Of a stretch of 64,000 bases of DNA, positions 53,655 to 62,614 are shown one piece after another. Below the pieces are notes generated by a model. It worked only from the letters and a program-made list of their open reading frames with translations. It did not search any database and was not told the origin of the DNA. The stretch is from Candidatus Sericytochromatia bacterium S15B-MN24 CBMW_12 (lineage in GTDB: Bacteria; Cyanobacteriota; Sericytochromatia; S15B-MN24; UBA4093), in contig DAZV01000030.1 in the NCBI GenBank assembly GCA_002083825.1, positions 62,001 through 126,000 on the forward strand, given 5' to 3'. The position numbers and the translations under genes were made by a program. Numbering within the stretch: position 1 is the stretch's first letter; each line of letters starts with the position of its first letter.

Positions 53655-54923
53655 ATGTCACGTTCAAAACCACTCTGGATCATCCTATTCTTGAGCGTTC
53701 TGGCCACGGTTGGCTGCGCACGTCCGGGGGCCTTCGGCCCGCTCGACCCTTCCTCGGGATCCTCGGCCTCGCTGCTCTCCGCGAAATCCTCACGCTACGC
53801 CGTGAGCGCCACGATGAAGGGGCGCAACTGGGAGCGGATCGAACGTCTCACCAGCAAGGCCAAGCAGTTTCCTGACGAAAAGGCCCGCTCCAACGGCCGG
53901 CAGCGCGATGCCGAGCTGATCGAAGCCTTCGGTACGGCCACTCCTCCTTCTAGGGACGTGCTCCTTCACTATTCCCGCGGATGGGACCAGGGCTCCGAAA
54001 CGCCGGTCCTGCTGATCCACGGGGTCATGGTCGACGCCAACACCTCCTGGCACGATCCTCATGGCAAGGAGGGTCTCGCCCCGTACCTCTCCGCCAAGGG
54101 CAAGCGGGTTTTCGCCCTGACCTTCTCGCACCGCCACGGCGACAACCTTCTCTGGGCCGAGCAGATTGCCAATGCGATCGCCCGGATCCGTGAGGTGACC
54201 GGCGCCTCCGAGGTCGATCTGATCGCCCACAGCAAGGGAACCGTCGCCGCCCGCGCCTTGGTCTCGGGTGTCCGGCACCCGTGGATGACTCCCTACGCCA
54301 AGGACGTGCGCCGTCTCGTTCTCCTGGGAGGCGCGAACCTCGGTCTCGATTTCTCATTCCGTCACCCGCTCGTCAACTACGGGCTCTACCCCGAACAGGA
54401 CAACCGGCTTCGCAACGCCCCGATGGTCTGGACCAAGATGCTGGTGATGGGGCTCTGGTTGGACACCTCCCCGTTGACCCTGATGACCGACGCGGGCAAT
54501 TTCTACCCGGGCCAGTCCCAGATGCTCTACCGCTGGGACAAGGAGTATGCGCTGCCGGCGGCCGAGCAGGACTGGTATACCACCTATCACGGCGGCAAGG
54601 GTTTCGTCAGCGAGAGCGCCGGCATCGACAAGGCGATCGCCCAGGGCGGCAACTTCATCGACCGCTTGCGAAAGAACCCCCTGGATCCCGGCGTCGAGCT
54701 CGCCGTGCTCGCCGGTGACCAGCCCGACCTCGCGGGCGTCCTCAACGAGACGACCGGCCCCTCCGACGGGGTGGTCTTCATCAAGAGCGCCACGCATACC
54801 CAGGACATGACCCGCGCCGGCGCCAAGCTGGTCGCCAAGGACGTCCTGCCGCTCAACCACATGGAACTCATCTACGCTCCGCAGGCCAAATCCTGGCTCC
54901 TGGACGTTCTCGGACAGCCCTAG
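53655..54923 (+). CDS. lipase-like lipoprotein, candidate PHA depolymerase
   Basis: The 422-residue protein has a signal peptide with a lipobox (LATVGC), so it is a predicted lipoprotein. Its alpha/beta hydrolase part opens with PVLLIHGVMVDANTSW, and the nucleophile elbow is LIAHSKG with Ser193. The first glycine of the lipase box is replaced by alanine. That AHSxG form is known from the extracellular polyhydroxybutyrate depolymerase PhaZ7 and related lipases. Here the next genes encode PHA synthase parts, so polymer breakdown is a reasonable guess. A plain lipase is the alternative. The ATG follows GGAGACCTCTG. A conserved promoter motif lies between it and the next operon. Confidence 0.7.
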   Translation: MSRSKPLWIILFLSVLATVGCARPGAFGPLDPSSGSSASLLSAKSSRYAVSATMKGRNWERIERLTSKAKQFPDEKARSNGRQRDAELIEAFGTATPPSRDVLLHYSRGWDQGSETPVLLIHGVMVDANTSWHDPHGKEGLAPYLSAKGKRVFALTFSHRHGDNLLWAEQIANAIARIREVTGASEVDLIAHSKGTVAARALVSGVRHPWMTPYAKDVRRLVLLGGANLGLDFSFRHPLVNYGLYPEQDNRLRNAPMVWTKMLVMGLWLDTSPLTLMTDAGNFYPGQSQMLYRWDKEYALPAAEQDWYTTYHGGKGFVSESAGIDKAIAQGGNFIDRLRKNPLDPGVELAVLAGDQPDLAGVLNETTGPSDGVVFIKSATHTQDMTRAGAKLVAKDVLPLNHMELIYAPQAKSWLLDVLGQP

Positions 54924-54941
54924 CGCGTGTAACGCCCTCGC

Positions 54942-54973
54942 GTAACGAGGGTGTAACGTCCTCCTGTTAGTCT
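54942..54973 (+). promoter_or_regulatory. GTAAC operator and promoter of the phaR-like operon
   Basis: GTAACG at 54942 and 54953 are 11 bp apart; a third copy lies at 54929. TAGTCT (54968-54973) follows the second box by nine bases and is the likely -10. The identical arrangement occurs at 60232-60263. SARP-type activators bind such 11-bp direct repeats close to the -10 in place of a -35. Confidence 0.65.
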
Positions 54974-55010
54974 TGCAGCAGCAAGGTTGGATAGCAGGAG
55001 GACGAACCCA

Positions 55011-55442
55011 ATGAACACTCAAACCCCACCTGATTTCTTCAAGACCTGGAAAGATCTCTATGATCGTTCCGAGGAACTTTTGAGCAAGCCCATGCAGGAG
55101 CTGCTCGGGACCGAGTCGTTCGTCAGCTGGATGAGCGCTACCCGGGAGCAGACCCTCTCTCATCAGCAGGTGTCCCGCGAGACCCTGGAGAAGCATTGGG
55201 AGGCTCTGCGCCTTCCCAGCAAGAGCGACCTGGTCCGGCTTGCCGGTCAAGTCGTCGATCTGGAATCCAAGGTCGAATCCCTCGACGACCGACTCGACGT
55301 CATCGAAGGCAAGCTCGACGCCCTCTTCGGGCGCCTCGACATCGTTCTCGAACGTCTCGATTCGGGGATGACCGTGCGGACGGCCACCCCATCGATGATC
55401 GTCGAGGGACTTCCCGAAAAATCCAAGCGCCCCGCCAAGTAA
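55011..55442 (+). CDS. PHA synthase subunit, PhaR/PhaE-like
   Basis: The 143-residue protein resembles the accessory subunits of class III/IV polyhydroxyalkanoate synthases. The N-terminal DFFKTWKDLYDRSEELLSKP and the middle LRLPSKSDLVRLAGQVVDLE parallel the PhaR pattern of Bacillus. It ends in a heptad coiled coil (LESKVESLDDRLDVIEGKLD). It should bind and activate the catalytic PhaC encoded two genes later. At this length it is closer to PhaR than to PhaE, which exceeds 300 residues. The ATG follows CAGGAGGACG. It is first in a three-gene operon. Confidence 0.75.
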   Translation: MNTQTPPDFFKTWKDLYDRSEELLSKPMQELLGTESFVSWMSATREQTLSHQQVSRETLEKHWEALRLPSKSDLVRLAGQVVDLESKVESLDDRLDVIEGKLDALFGRLDIVLERLDSGMTVRTATPSMIVEGLPEKSKRPAK

Positions 55443-55488
55443 ACCTTTCACGCACTTCACGCACTTTACGCACTGAGGAGATATTGCC

Positions 55489-55827
55489 ATGACCACTGAA
55501 ACCGCTATCCGTCCCAACCTCGCCGGCGAACTGCTGGATGCCACCCTTTCCGGCGCCAAGGCGCTCAACTGGAGCCAGGATCAGCTCGAGGCGCTCGCCT
55601 CCACCTGGATGAAGCAGGCGCACACCATGCGTCACGATGGCGAGAAGGTCTTCGAAGTGCTGGTCTCGCAGGCCAAGACCCAGACCGAAGAGATGATGCA
55701 GTTCGCCGATCAGGGCTTCAAGAGCGCCACGCAGCACGTTCCGGCCTGGGACATGTTCACCATGGGCGATCTCCGTCGCCAGGTCGAGGAACTTTCGACC
55801 CGCCTCGACACCCTGTCCAAGAAGTAA
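55489..55827 (+). CDS. phasin-like protein
   Basis: The 112-residue protein is all helical and amphipathic, with MFTMGDLRRQVEELSTRLDT at its end. That end echoes the coiled coil of the preceding PhaR-like protein. Small helical proteins in this position coat PHA granules (phasins) or assist the synthase. I see no catalytic motif. It follows GAGGAGATATTGCC and lies between the PhaR-like and PhaC genes, 46 bp and 22 bp from each. A second synthase subunit is the alternative reading. Confidence 0.65.
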   Translation: MTTETAIRPNLAGELLDATLSGAKALNWSQDQLEALASTWMKQAHTMRHDGEKVFEVLVSQAKTQTEEMMQFADQGFKSATQHVPAWDMFTMGDLRRQVEELSTRLDTLSKK

Positions 55828-55849
55828 GCGCGAAGGAAGCTGACCCGTC

Positions 55850-56938
55850 ATGACCAAGCAATCCGAGACCATCGAACAGGCCCGCACCGAGCAGCTCCGG
55901 ACGGAGCTGGAGCGGAGCTGGAAGCAGGCGGAAGCTGCCTGGCAGCATCTGGTTCAGCCCGAGGCGGCCCCGGTCGGCATGACCCCCAAGGATGTCGTCT
56001 GGACCAAGAACAAGGCCAAGCTCTATCGCTACCATCAGCCGGAACGCCGCCATGCGGTTCCCATCCTGCTGATCTACGCCCTCATCAACCGCCCCTACAT
56101 CCTGGACCTGATGCCGGGTAACAGCTTGGTGGAGTTCCTGGTCTCGGAAGGCTATGACGTGTTCATGCTCGACTGGGGGATTCCGGGCGAGGAGGATGGC
56201 GGCCTGACGATGGACGATTACGTCCTCGATTACTTGCCTCGCACGGTAAAGCAGGTCTTGCGCCACTCTGGGGCCAAGGAACTGTCCATGCTGGGCTACT
56301 GCATCGGGGGAACGCTCAGCGCCATGTATGCGGCCGCTCATCCCGACGCTCCGCTGAAGAACTTGGTCCTGCTCACCACTCCGATCGACTTCGCCGAGGC
56401 GGGCCTCTACACGGCGTGGCTGAACCCCAAGTACTTCGACGCCGACCGGGTGGCCGAGACCTGCGACCTGGTACCCACGGACATGCTCCAATGGGGCTCC
56501 AAGATGCTCAAGCCGATGCAGAACTACGTGGGAACCTATGCCTCGCTCTTCAATCGGATCGAGGACCGGGAGTTCGTCAAGGGCTGGAAGGCCATGAACC
56601 ACTGGGTCAACGATGGCGTCCCCTTCGTGGCGGCAGCCTATCGGCAGTGGATCACGGAGTTCTACCAGCAGAACAAGCTCATCAAGGGAGAGCTGAAACT
56701 CGGCGGTCGCCCCGTGCTCCTGGAGAACATCCGGTGCTCGGTGCTCAACGCCTACGCAGAGCTGGATCACATCGCCCAGCCCTGCCAGTCCAAGCCTCTG
56801 CTCGCGGCGATTTCCAGCACGGACGCCACGGAACTGCCCATCCGGGCGGGACATGTGGGGATCGTGGCGGGCCGCTCCGCCAAGAAGAACTTCTACCCGA
56901 AGCTCAACGACTGGCTCTCCAAGCGCTCGTCTCATTGA
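55850..56938 (+). CDS. phaC: polyhydroxyalkanoate synthase, class III/IV
   Basis: The 362-residue product has the PHA synthase lipase-like box GYCIGG, with the catalytic cysteine Cys150. The aspartate is in AELDHIAQP (about Asp305) and the histidine in AGHVGI (about His334). The length is that of class III/IV PhaC, which needs a PhaE or PhaR partner. It polymerises (R)-3-hydroxyacyl-CoA into storage granules. It ends the operon of PhaR-like, phasin-like and PhaC genes and is followed 117 bp later by the regulator gene. Confidence 0.93.
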   Translation: MTKQSETIEQARTEQLRTELERSWKQAEAAWQHLVQPEAAPVGMTPKDVVWTKNKAKLYRYHQPERRHAVPILLIYALINRPYILDLMPGNSLVEFLVSEGYDVFMLDWGIPGEEDGGLTMDDYVLDYLPRTVKQVLRHSGAKELSMLGYCIGGTLSAMYAAAHPDAPLKNLVLLTTPIDFAEAGLYTAWLNPKYFDADRVAETCDLVPTDMLQWGSKMLKPMQNYVGTYASLFNRIEDREFVKGWKAMNHWVNDGVPFVAAAYRQWITEFYQQNKLIKGELKLGGRPVLLENIRCSVLNAYAELDHIAQPCQSKPLLAAISSTDATELPIRAGHVGIVAGRSAKKNFYPKLNDWLSKRSSH

Positions 56939-57055
56939 TTTCATCCCCCTTCCCGGGGGCGGACTTCACCAGCTGGCCTGTTTCCTCTGCTTGAGGGAAC
57001 GGGCCATCTGCCTTATGATGGGCGCAGGAACGCAAACAGCCCTGAGAGGTCAACC

Positions 57056-60000
57056 TTGTCCTTGTTCGGCGAAGCGCTCGTCACCCGCACGAAGTTCATC
57101 GTGCCCCCGCTCAGGCGAACCCACATGAAGCGGGAGCGCCTCGAGCTGCTGCTCGACGGAGCGAAGGACCTCCCCCTGACCCTGGTGATGGGGGGGACCG
57201 GTTACGGCAAGAGCTCGCTCTTGGCCGGTTATCTCCAATCACAGCCCGGCACCACGCTCTGGTACGAGATCTCCGAGCGGGATGCCGACCCCCAGCTCTT
57301 CGCCCTGCATGTCGCGCATCTCCTGCATCGCGCCTACCCGGGCGTGGCGGATCGGGCCCTGGACCTGCTCGCGCTTCCGGGCGGGGCCGCCATGCAAGGG
57401 ATTGCCGCCATTGAGACCCTGGCCGACGCGCTCCTGGATCGCCTGGAAGGCGAAACCTATCTGGTGCTCGATGACGTCCACCACCTCCAGGGCTCCGCGG
57501 CCACCTTGCTGCTGGCCAATCACCTGATCAGCCTGCGCGTGCCGCGCCTCCGCATCATCCTGGCCGCCCGCTTCCGCCCCGACCTGCCGGGCCTGGCCCG
57601 CCTGAGATTGCAGGGGGATGCGTTCTTCGTCGAGCAATCGGACCTGGCGTTTCGCTCTGACGAGGTGGCATCGCTCTTCACCCTGACGCTGGGCTCACCG
57701 CTGGATCGCGGGACGATCGAACGCCTGATGGCCGAAACCGAGGGCTGGCCCATGGCGCTGCAACTCATGGCCCAGCGCCAGGGGGTCGGAGTGCCGGAAT
57801 CCCGGGGCTCGCTGCGGGATCTCTTCGATTACCTGGCCTGCGAGGTCCTGGATCGTTTGACGGCGCGCGATCGCGACTTCCTGCTCATCACGGCCCCCTT
57901 GAACCGCCTCTGGCCCGAGGTCTGCCGGGTCCTGACCGGGAGGGACACCTCCGAGGCCCTGGCGACCCTGAACGAGCGTGGCGGATTCCTGGTCCCCTTC
58001 GGGGATGGCGGCTATCGCTACCACCACCTGTTCCGGGAGTTCCTCCGGGAGCGCCTCGACTCGGAGGGACGCTTGCAGGAGGCCCACCGCAAGGTCGCCG
58101 AGGCCCTGCGGGATCACGGGGAACTCGAAGAAGCCATCGACCACTACCTGGAGGCCGGGCAGGGCGAAATAGCGGCCGCGGGCATGACCGCCGCCGCCCC
58201 GACCCTCGTGAACCAGGGTCGCTACGCGCACCTGGAGTCCTGGCTCGCTCGCCTGACCCCCGAGCTCATCCGGCGAGCCCCGGCGCTGGCCATCCACCAG
58301 GGGGATGCCTGCCGATTGACGTCCCGCTTCGAGGAGGCGCTCGGTTGGTATGATCGCGCCTACCTCGGTTACGAAGAAAATGCCGAGGGGCGGAGCCGGG
58401 CCAAGGCCTCCAAGGCCCTGGTCTATCTGGATACCATTCAGCCGGCCAAGGCCGAGAAATACCTCGAAGAAGCGCTTCGCGAGACGAACGATCCCAGCCG
58501 CCGAACGGAGCTGCTGGTGATGCTCGCCGAGAACAAGCTGAACCAGGGCGATGCCGCGGGAGCGGAACGTCTCTTCCGAGAGGCCAGGGACCGTCTACCC
58601 GACGTCGCCGAGAACGAAGGCCGTATTTGCTTGAGGACCGGGCGCCTCGATGAGGCCAGGGCCGTCCTGCAAGCCTCCCTGAACCAGTCCGTTTCCTCGA
58701 CGAGCGGGACCAAGGCCCACCGGGAGGCGTCGCTCGTGCTCTCCTTGATCGATGCCTTGCAGGGCGAGGTTCAGGGCGCACGGCAGCTGGCTTCTCAGGG
58801 GCTGTCGCGGGCCAAGAGCCAGGGAGCGCTATGGACCGAGGCGGTGGCGCTCATCCGCTTGGGACATGCGGCCCTCCTGGAGGGAGCGCTTCCGGAATCC
58901 GAAGGGCATTACCGGGAGGCCATCGTCCTCGCTCGCGCCGTCGGCATCACCCGCCTGAAGGCCGAACCCTTGATGGGGCTCGCCTTCGTGGCTGGACGGC
59001 GCGGCGACCTTCCGCTCGCCGAGACTTACGCCAAGGAAGGCTTGGAGCTGGCCCAGGAAACGGGTGACGCGTGGCTTTGCGCCATGCTGAGCCTGGCGCA
59101 AGGGGCCATCTACGCGGCGCACGCGGATCCCAAGGCCGAACGCTGGTTGATGCAGGCCCATACCGCCTACGAGCGCTGCGGGGATCCCTTCGGGCAAGCC
59201 GTGGTCGCGCTCTGGTCCGCGCGGCTCGCCATGGCGCTCGGGGAGGGCAAGGCGGCCCTGGTCCGGATCCGACGCTTGCTCGAATTGCTGAGGCGTCACG
59301 ATTACGGCTTCCTGCTGAGCAAGCCGACCTTGCTGGGCTTTGCCGACATGGAGCAAGTCCAGGCCTTCATCGGGACGGCTCTTGATCGGGGCATCGCTCC
59401 GGCCCTGCTCATGCCGTGGCTCGGAGAGCGAGGCATGGTTCCCGAGGCTCCCGTGCTGCGGGAGGATTGCCTCCGAATTCGCGCCCTGGGAGCGTTCCGG
59501 GTCTGGAGGGGGCAAGAGGAAATCGGAGGGCGGGCCTGGGGCCGCGAGAAGGCCCGCCAGCTTTTCCACCTCTTCCTGGCCCACCGGGGACAGATGCTTC
59601 CCAAGCCGCGCATCATCGATACCCTCTGGCCCGACCTCGACCTCGGGGCGGCCGACGGCACCTTCCGGGTGGCGCTGAACACGCTCAACAAGGTTCTCGA
59701 ACCCGAGCGCAAGGGGAGCCATCCGCGGTTCATCCAGCGCGACGGGGCCAGTTACGGCTTGCTGGTCGGTGGCGACGTCTGGATCGATGTCGCGGAGTTC
59801 GAGCGCCTGCTGGAGGCGGGCCAGGCGATGGAAGCGCTAGGCGAGAATCCCGTCGAGCTGTACCGCCAGGCGATGGAGCTGTCCGAAGGCGATTTCCTGG
59901 CGGATTTCACCCAGTACGATGCCTGGTGCGAGCGGGAACGGGAGCGCCTGGCGGACCGTTACAAGGAAGGCTCCTTGAAGCTGGCGCGCCTGCTTTTCGC

Positions 60001-60235
60001 TCAGGGGGACGACGAGGGTGCCGCGACCTGGTCGCAGCGCCTGATCGAGCGGGACACGTGCGCCGAGGAGGCCTATCGGATTGCCATGGCGGCACAGTAC
60101 CGACAGGGCGATCGCCCCATGGCCCTGCGCACCTACGATCGCTGCGTCGTCGCCCTGGACGAGGAACTGGGCGTCGACCCGATGCCCGAAACCCAGAGCC
60201 TCTTCGAACGCATCACCCGACTGCAACCGCTGTAA
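57056..60235 (+). CDS. MalT/LuxR-type ATPase fused to a SARP (BTAD) regulator
   Basis: The 1059-residue protein begins with a STAND ATPase of the MalT type: Walker A GGTGYGKSS (46-54), Walker B YLVLDDVHHL (about 136-145) and a HLFREFLRERL segment near 330. A long TPR region follows (about 350-780). Instead of the LuxR helix-turn-helix of MalT, it ends in an OmpR-like winged helix (about 803-900, IRALGAFRVWRGQEEIGG) and a bacterial transcriptional activation domain (about 905-1055). That C-terminal pair defines SARP activators. The TTG start follows GAGAGGTC. It lies between two PHA-related operons that share a repeat-type promoter and is their likely activator. Confidence 0.85.
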   Translation: MSLFGEALVTRTKFIVPPLRRTHMKRERLELLLDGAKDLPLTLVMGGTGYGKSSLLAGYLQSQPGTTLWYEISERDADPQLFALHVAHLLHRAYPGVADRALDLLALPGGAAMQGIAAIETLADALLDRLEGETYLVLDDVHHLQGSAATLLLANHLISLRVPRLRIILAARFRPDLPGLARLRLQGDAFFVEQSDLAFRSDEVASLFTLTLGSPLDRGTIERLMAETEGWPMALQLMAQRQGVGVPESRGSLRDLFDYLACEVLDRLTARDRDFLLITAPLNRLWPEVCRVLTGRDTSEALATLNERGGFLVPFGDGGYRYHHLFREFLRERLDSEGRLQEAHRKVAEALRDHGELEEAIDHYLEAGQGEIAAAGMTAAAPTLVNQGRYAHLESWLARLTPELIRRAPALAIHQGDACRLTSRFEEALGWYDRAYLGYEENAEGRSRAKASKALVYLDTIQPAKAEKYLEEALRETNDPSRRTELLVMLAENKLNQGDAAGAERLFREARDRLPDVAENEGRICLRTGRLDEARAVLQASLNQSVSSTSGTKAHREASLVLSLIDALQGEVQGARQLASQGLSRAKSQGALWTEAVALIRLGHAALLEGALPESEGHYREAIVLARAVGITRLKAEPLMGLAFVAGRRGDLPLAETYAKEGLELAQETGDAWLCAMLSLAQGAIYAAHADPKAERWLMQAHTAYERCGDPFGQAVVALWSARLAMALGEGKAALVRIRRLLELLRRHDYGFLLSKPTLLGFADMEQVQAFIGTALDRGIAPALLMPWLGERGMVPEAPVLREDCLRIRALGAFRVWRGQEEIGGRAWGREKARQLFHLFLAHRGQMLPKPRIIDTLWPDLDLGAADGTFRVALNTLNKVLEPERKGSHPRFIQRDGASYGLLVGGDVWIDVAEFERLLEAGQAMEALGENPVELYRQAMELSEGDFLADFTQYDAWCERERERLADRYKEGSLKLARLLFAQGDDEGAATWSQRLIERDTCAEEAYRIAMAAQYRQGDRPMALRTYDRCVVALDEELGVDPMPETQSLFERITRLQPL

Positions 60236-60263
60236 CAACCATGTAACGCATCCTCGTTACGCT
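60232..60263 (+). promoter_or_regulatory. GTAAC operator and promoter of the acyl-CoA synthetase operon
   Basis: GTAAC at 60232 and 60243 are 11 bp apart, and TACGCT (60258-60263) follows the second box by nine bases. The geometry is the same as at 54942-54973, and the sequence between box and -10 shares TCCTC. The first box overlaps the stop codon of the regulator gene. Confidence 0.65.
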
Positions 60264-60304
60264 GTCTTTCAATCGCTTCCCCACGTTTTGATGGAGGACC
60301 TACG

Positions 60305-61846
60305 ATGTACTTTGGTGACTGGCTCAGCCGCTGGGCGCTCTACGCCCCCGAGAAGACCGCCCTCATCGACGTGGCCGCCGGCCGCAGGTTGACCTACAAG
60401 GCTTTCAACCAGCGCGCCGACAAGCTCGCCTCCGCGCTGCGCCAACGCTACGGCATCCGGAAGGGCGATCGCGTCGCCGTACTCGCCTACAACTCCTGCG
60501 AAACCCTCGAACTCTTCTTCGCGCTCGGCAAGCTCGGCGCCCTCATGGTCCCCATCAACTACCGGCTGGTCGGACCGGAGATCCAGTACATCCTCCAGAA
60601 CTCCGAGTCGCGCATCCTCTTTTTCGGCCCCGAGTTCGAAGGCATGGTGAAGGCCATCCTCCCCGAAGTTTCCCTCGACTTCGTCGTCCCCTTCCAGGAG
60701 GACGGCCTCTTGACCTCTTACGAGGAGCTGCTCGCCTCGGCTCCCGACGGGGTGCCCGAACCCGCCGAGCTCACGCTCGACGATCCCTGGCTCATCCTTT
60801 ACACCTCGGGCACGACCGGCCAGCCCAAGGGCGCCGTGTTGACCCACGGGACCGTCACCTGGAACGCCGTCAACACCCAGGTGGGCTGGGACCTGCACCA
60901 TGACGACATCACCCTGACCCACACCCCGTTCTTCCACACCGGCGGCCTGAACGTCCTCACCACCCCCCTCTTCCACCGGGGCGGAACCGTGGTTCTCATG
61001 CGCCAGTTCGACGCCACCCAGTCCCTGGAGCTGATCGAGCGGGAGCGCTGCACCGTGGTCTTCGCGGTGCCGACCATGTTCCAGATGATGCTCGAAAGCC
61101 CGGCCTTTCACTCCTCGGACCTGAGCGCCATCCGCTTCTTCATCACGGGAGGCGCCCCCTGCCCCGTGCCCTTGATCGAGGCCTACGCCCGCCGCGGTTT
61201 GACCTTCAAGCAGGGCTACGGCCTCACCGAGGCCGGTCCCAACTGCTTCACCCTCGATGCCAAGGATGCCGTGCGCAAGGCGGGATCGGTCGGATTCCCC
61301 AATTTTCACCTGGACGTTCGGGTGGTCGATGATGCCGGGCGCGACGTCGCCCCGGGCGAAGTGGGCGAGCTGCTGATCCGGGGGCCCCACGTCATCAAGG
61401 GCTACTGGAAGAACCCCCAGGCTACCGAACAGGCCATCCGGAACGGCTGGCTGCATACGGGGGATCTGGTGCGGCGCGACGCGGAGGGCTACTTCTTCAT
61501 CGTGGACCGCATGAAGGACCTGATCATCTCGGGCGGCGAGAACATCTACCCCGCCGAGCTGGAAAAGATCCTGCACGACCATCCCGCCATCAAGGAGTCG
61601 GCCGTCATCGGCATTCCCCATCCCAAGTGGGGGGAGGTCGGCCGGGCCGTCGTGGTCGTGAAGGACTCCGCCACCCTCACCGAAGTCGAGGTGCTGGATT
61701 TTCTGAGCGAGCGGGTCGCGAGGTACAAGCTGCCGAAGTCGGTGGTCTTCACCTCGGAGCTGCCTCGCAACCCCACCGGAAAGGTACTCAAGCCCGCTCT
61801 GCGCGAGCAATTCGGGGGCGAGATCGCCCTGGTCAACCCTAACTAG
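60305..61846 (+). CDS. acyl-CoA synthetase (AMP-forming)
   Basis: The 513-residue protein is an ANL-superfamily adenylating enzyme. It has the P-loop-like YTSGTTGQPKG (about 165-175), YGLTEAGPN, the hinge HTGDLVRRDAEGYFFIVDR and the C-terminal lysine motif NPTGKVLK. It activates a carboxylic acid to its CoA thioester. In this cluster it would supply acyl-CoA for PHA precursors or recycle released hydroxyacids. Chain-length preference is not readable. The ATG follows GGAGGACC. A reductase and a permease follow in the same operon. Confidence 0.9.
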   Translation: MYFGDWLSRWALYAPEKTALIDVAAGRRLTYKAFNQRADKLASALRQRYGIRKGDRVAVLAYNSCETLELFFALGKLGALMVPINYRLVGPEIQYILQNSESRILFFGPEFEGMVKAILPEVSLDFVVPFQEDGLLTSYEELLASAPDGVPEPAELTLDDPWLILYTSGTTGQPKGAVLTHGTVTWNAVNTQVGWDLHHDDITLTHTPFFHTGGLNVLTTPLFHRGGTVVLMRQFDATQSLELIERERCTVVFAVPTMFQMMLESPAFHSSDLSAIRFFITGGAPCPVPLIEAYARRGLTFKQGYGLTEAGPNCFTLDAKDAVRKAGSVGFPNFHLDVRVVDDAGRDVAPGEVGELLIRGPHVIKGYWKNPQATEQAIRNGWLHTGDLVRRDAEGYFFIVDRMKDLIISGGENIYPAELEKILHDHPAIKESAVIGIPHPKWGEVGRAVVVVKDSATLTEVEVLDFLSERVARYKLPKSVVFTSELPRNPTGKVLKPALREQFGGEIALVNPN

Positions 61847-61858
61847 AAAAGGAACCAC

Positions 61859-62599
61859 ATGAGAGTCAAAGGGAAAGTCGTCATCATCACGGGAGCCGGT
61901 CGCGGCATCGGACGCGAAACCGCCTTCCTCCTCTCCAGCGAGGGAGCTAGCGTCGTGGTCTGCGATCGCGACGCCGCCGCCGTCGAGGAGGTCTCCGGGC
62001 AGATCGTCAAGGCGGGCGGCGAGGCGATGGGCCATGCGGTCGACGTCACCAAGCGCGCCGAACTCGACGCGATGGTCCGGCAGGTCGTGGAGCGCTTCGG
62101 CCGGATCGACGCCCTCATCAACAACGCCGGCATCACCATGGACTCGACGCTGGCCAAGATGACCGAGGAGCAGTTCGACAAGGTGATCGACATCAACCTC
62201 AAGGGCGTCTTCAACTGCACCCAGGCCGCCTTGCCGCAGATGCTCAGCCAGGGCAAGGGCAAGATCATCAACGCCTCGAGCGTGGTGGGCATCTACGGCA
62301 ACTTCGGCCAGACCAACTACGCCGCGACGAAGGCCGGAGTCATCGGCATGACCAAGTCCTGGGCCAAGGAACTCGCCCGCAAGGGCATTACCGCCAACGC
62401 GGTGGCTCCGGGCTTCATCTTGACCGAGATGACGGCCGCCATGCCCGAGAAGGTCCTCGACATGATGAAGGACAAGACCCCCGCCGGACGCCTCGGCACC
62501 CCCGCAGACATCGCCAAGGCCTACCTCTTCCTCGCCTCGGACGACGCCGACTTCATCACCGGCCAGGTCCTGGGCGTTGACGGGGGATTGGTTCTCTAG
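61859..62599 (+). CDS. SDR reductase, PhaB/FabG type
   Basis: The 246-residue protein is a classical short-chain dehydrogenase with the cofactor motif TGAGRGIGRET, NNAG, and the catalytic Ser...YxxxK set in SSVVGIYGNFGQTNYAATKAG. It closely fits 3-oxoacyl-ACP reductase FabG and acetoacetyl-CoA reductase PhaB. Both make (R)-3-hydroxyacyl thioesters with NADPH. In the PHA cluster the CoA-linked PhaB role is likely. It starts 12 bp after the synthetase with AAAGGAACC as ribosome site. Confidence 0.88.
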   Translation: MRVKGKVVIITGAGRGIGRETAFLLSSEGASVVVCDRDAAAVEEVSGQIVKAGGEAMGHAVDVTKRAELDAMVRQVVERFGRIDALINNAGITMDSTLAKMTEEQFDKVIDINLKGVFNCTQAALPQMLSQGKGKIINASSVVGIYGNFGQTNYAATKAGVIGMTKSWAKELARKGITANAVAPGFILTEMTAAMPEKVLDMMKDKTPAGRLGTPADIAKAYLFLASDDADFITGQVLGVDGGLVL

Positions 62600-62614
62600 A
62601 AAAGGAGTCCTTCA

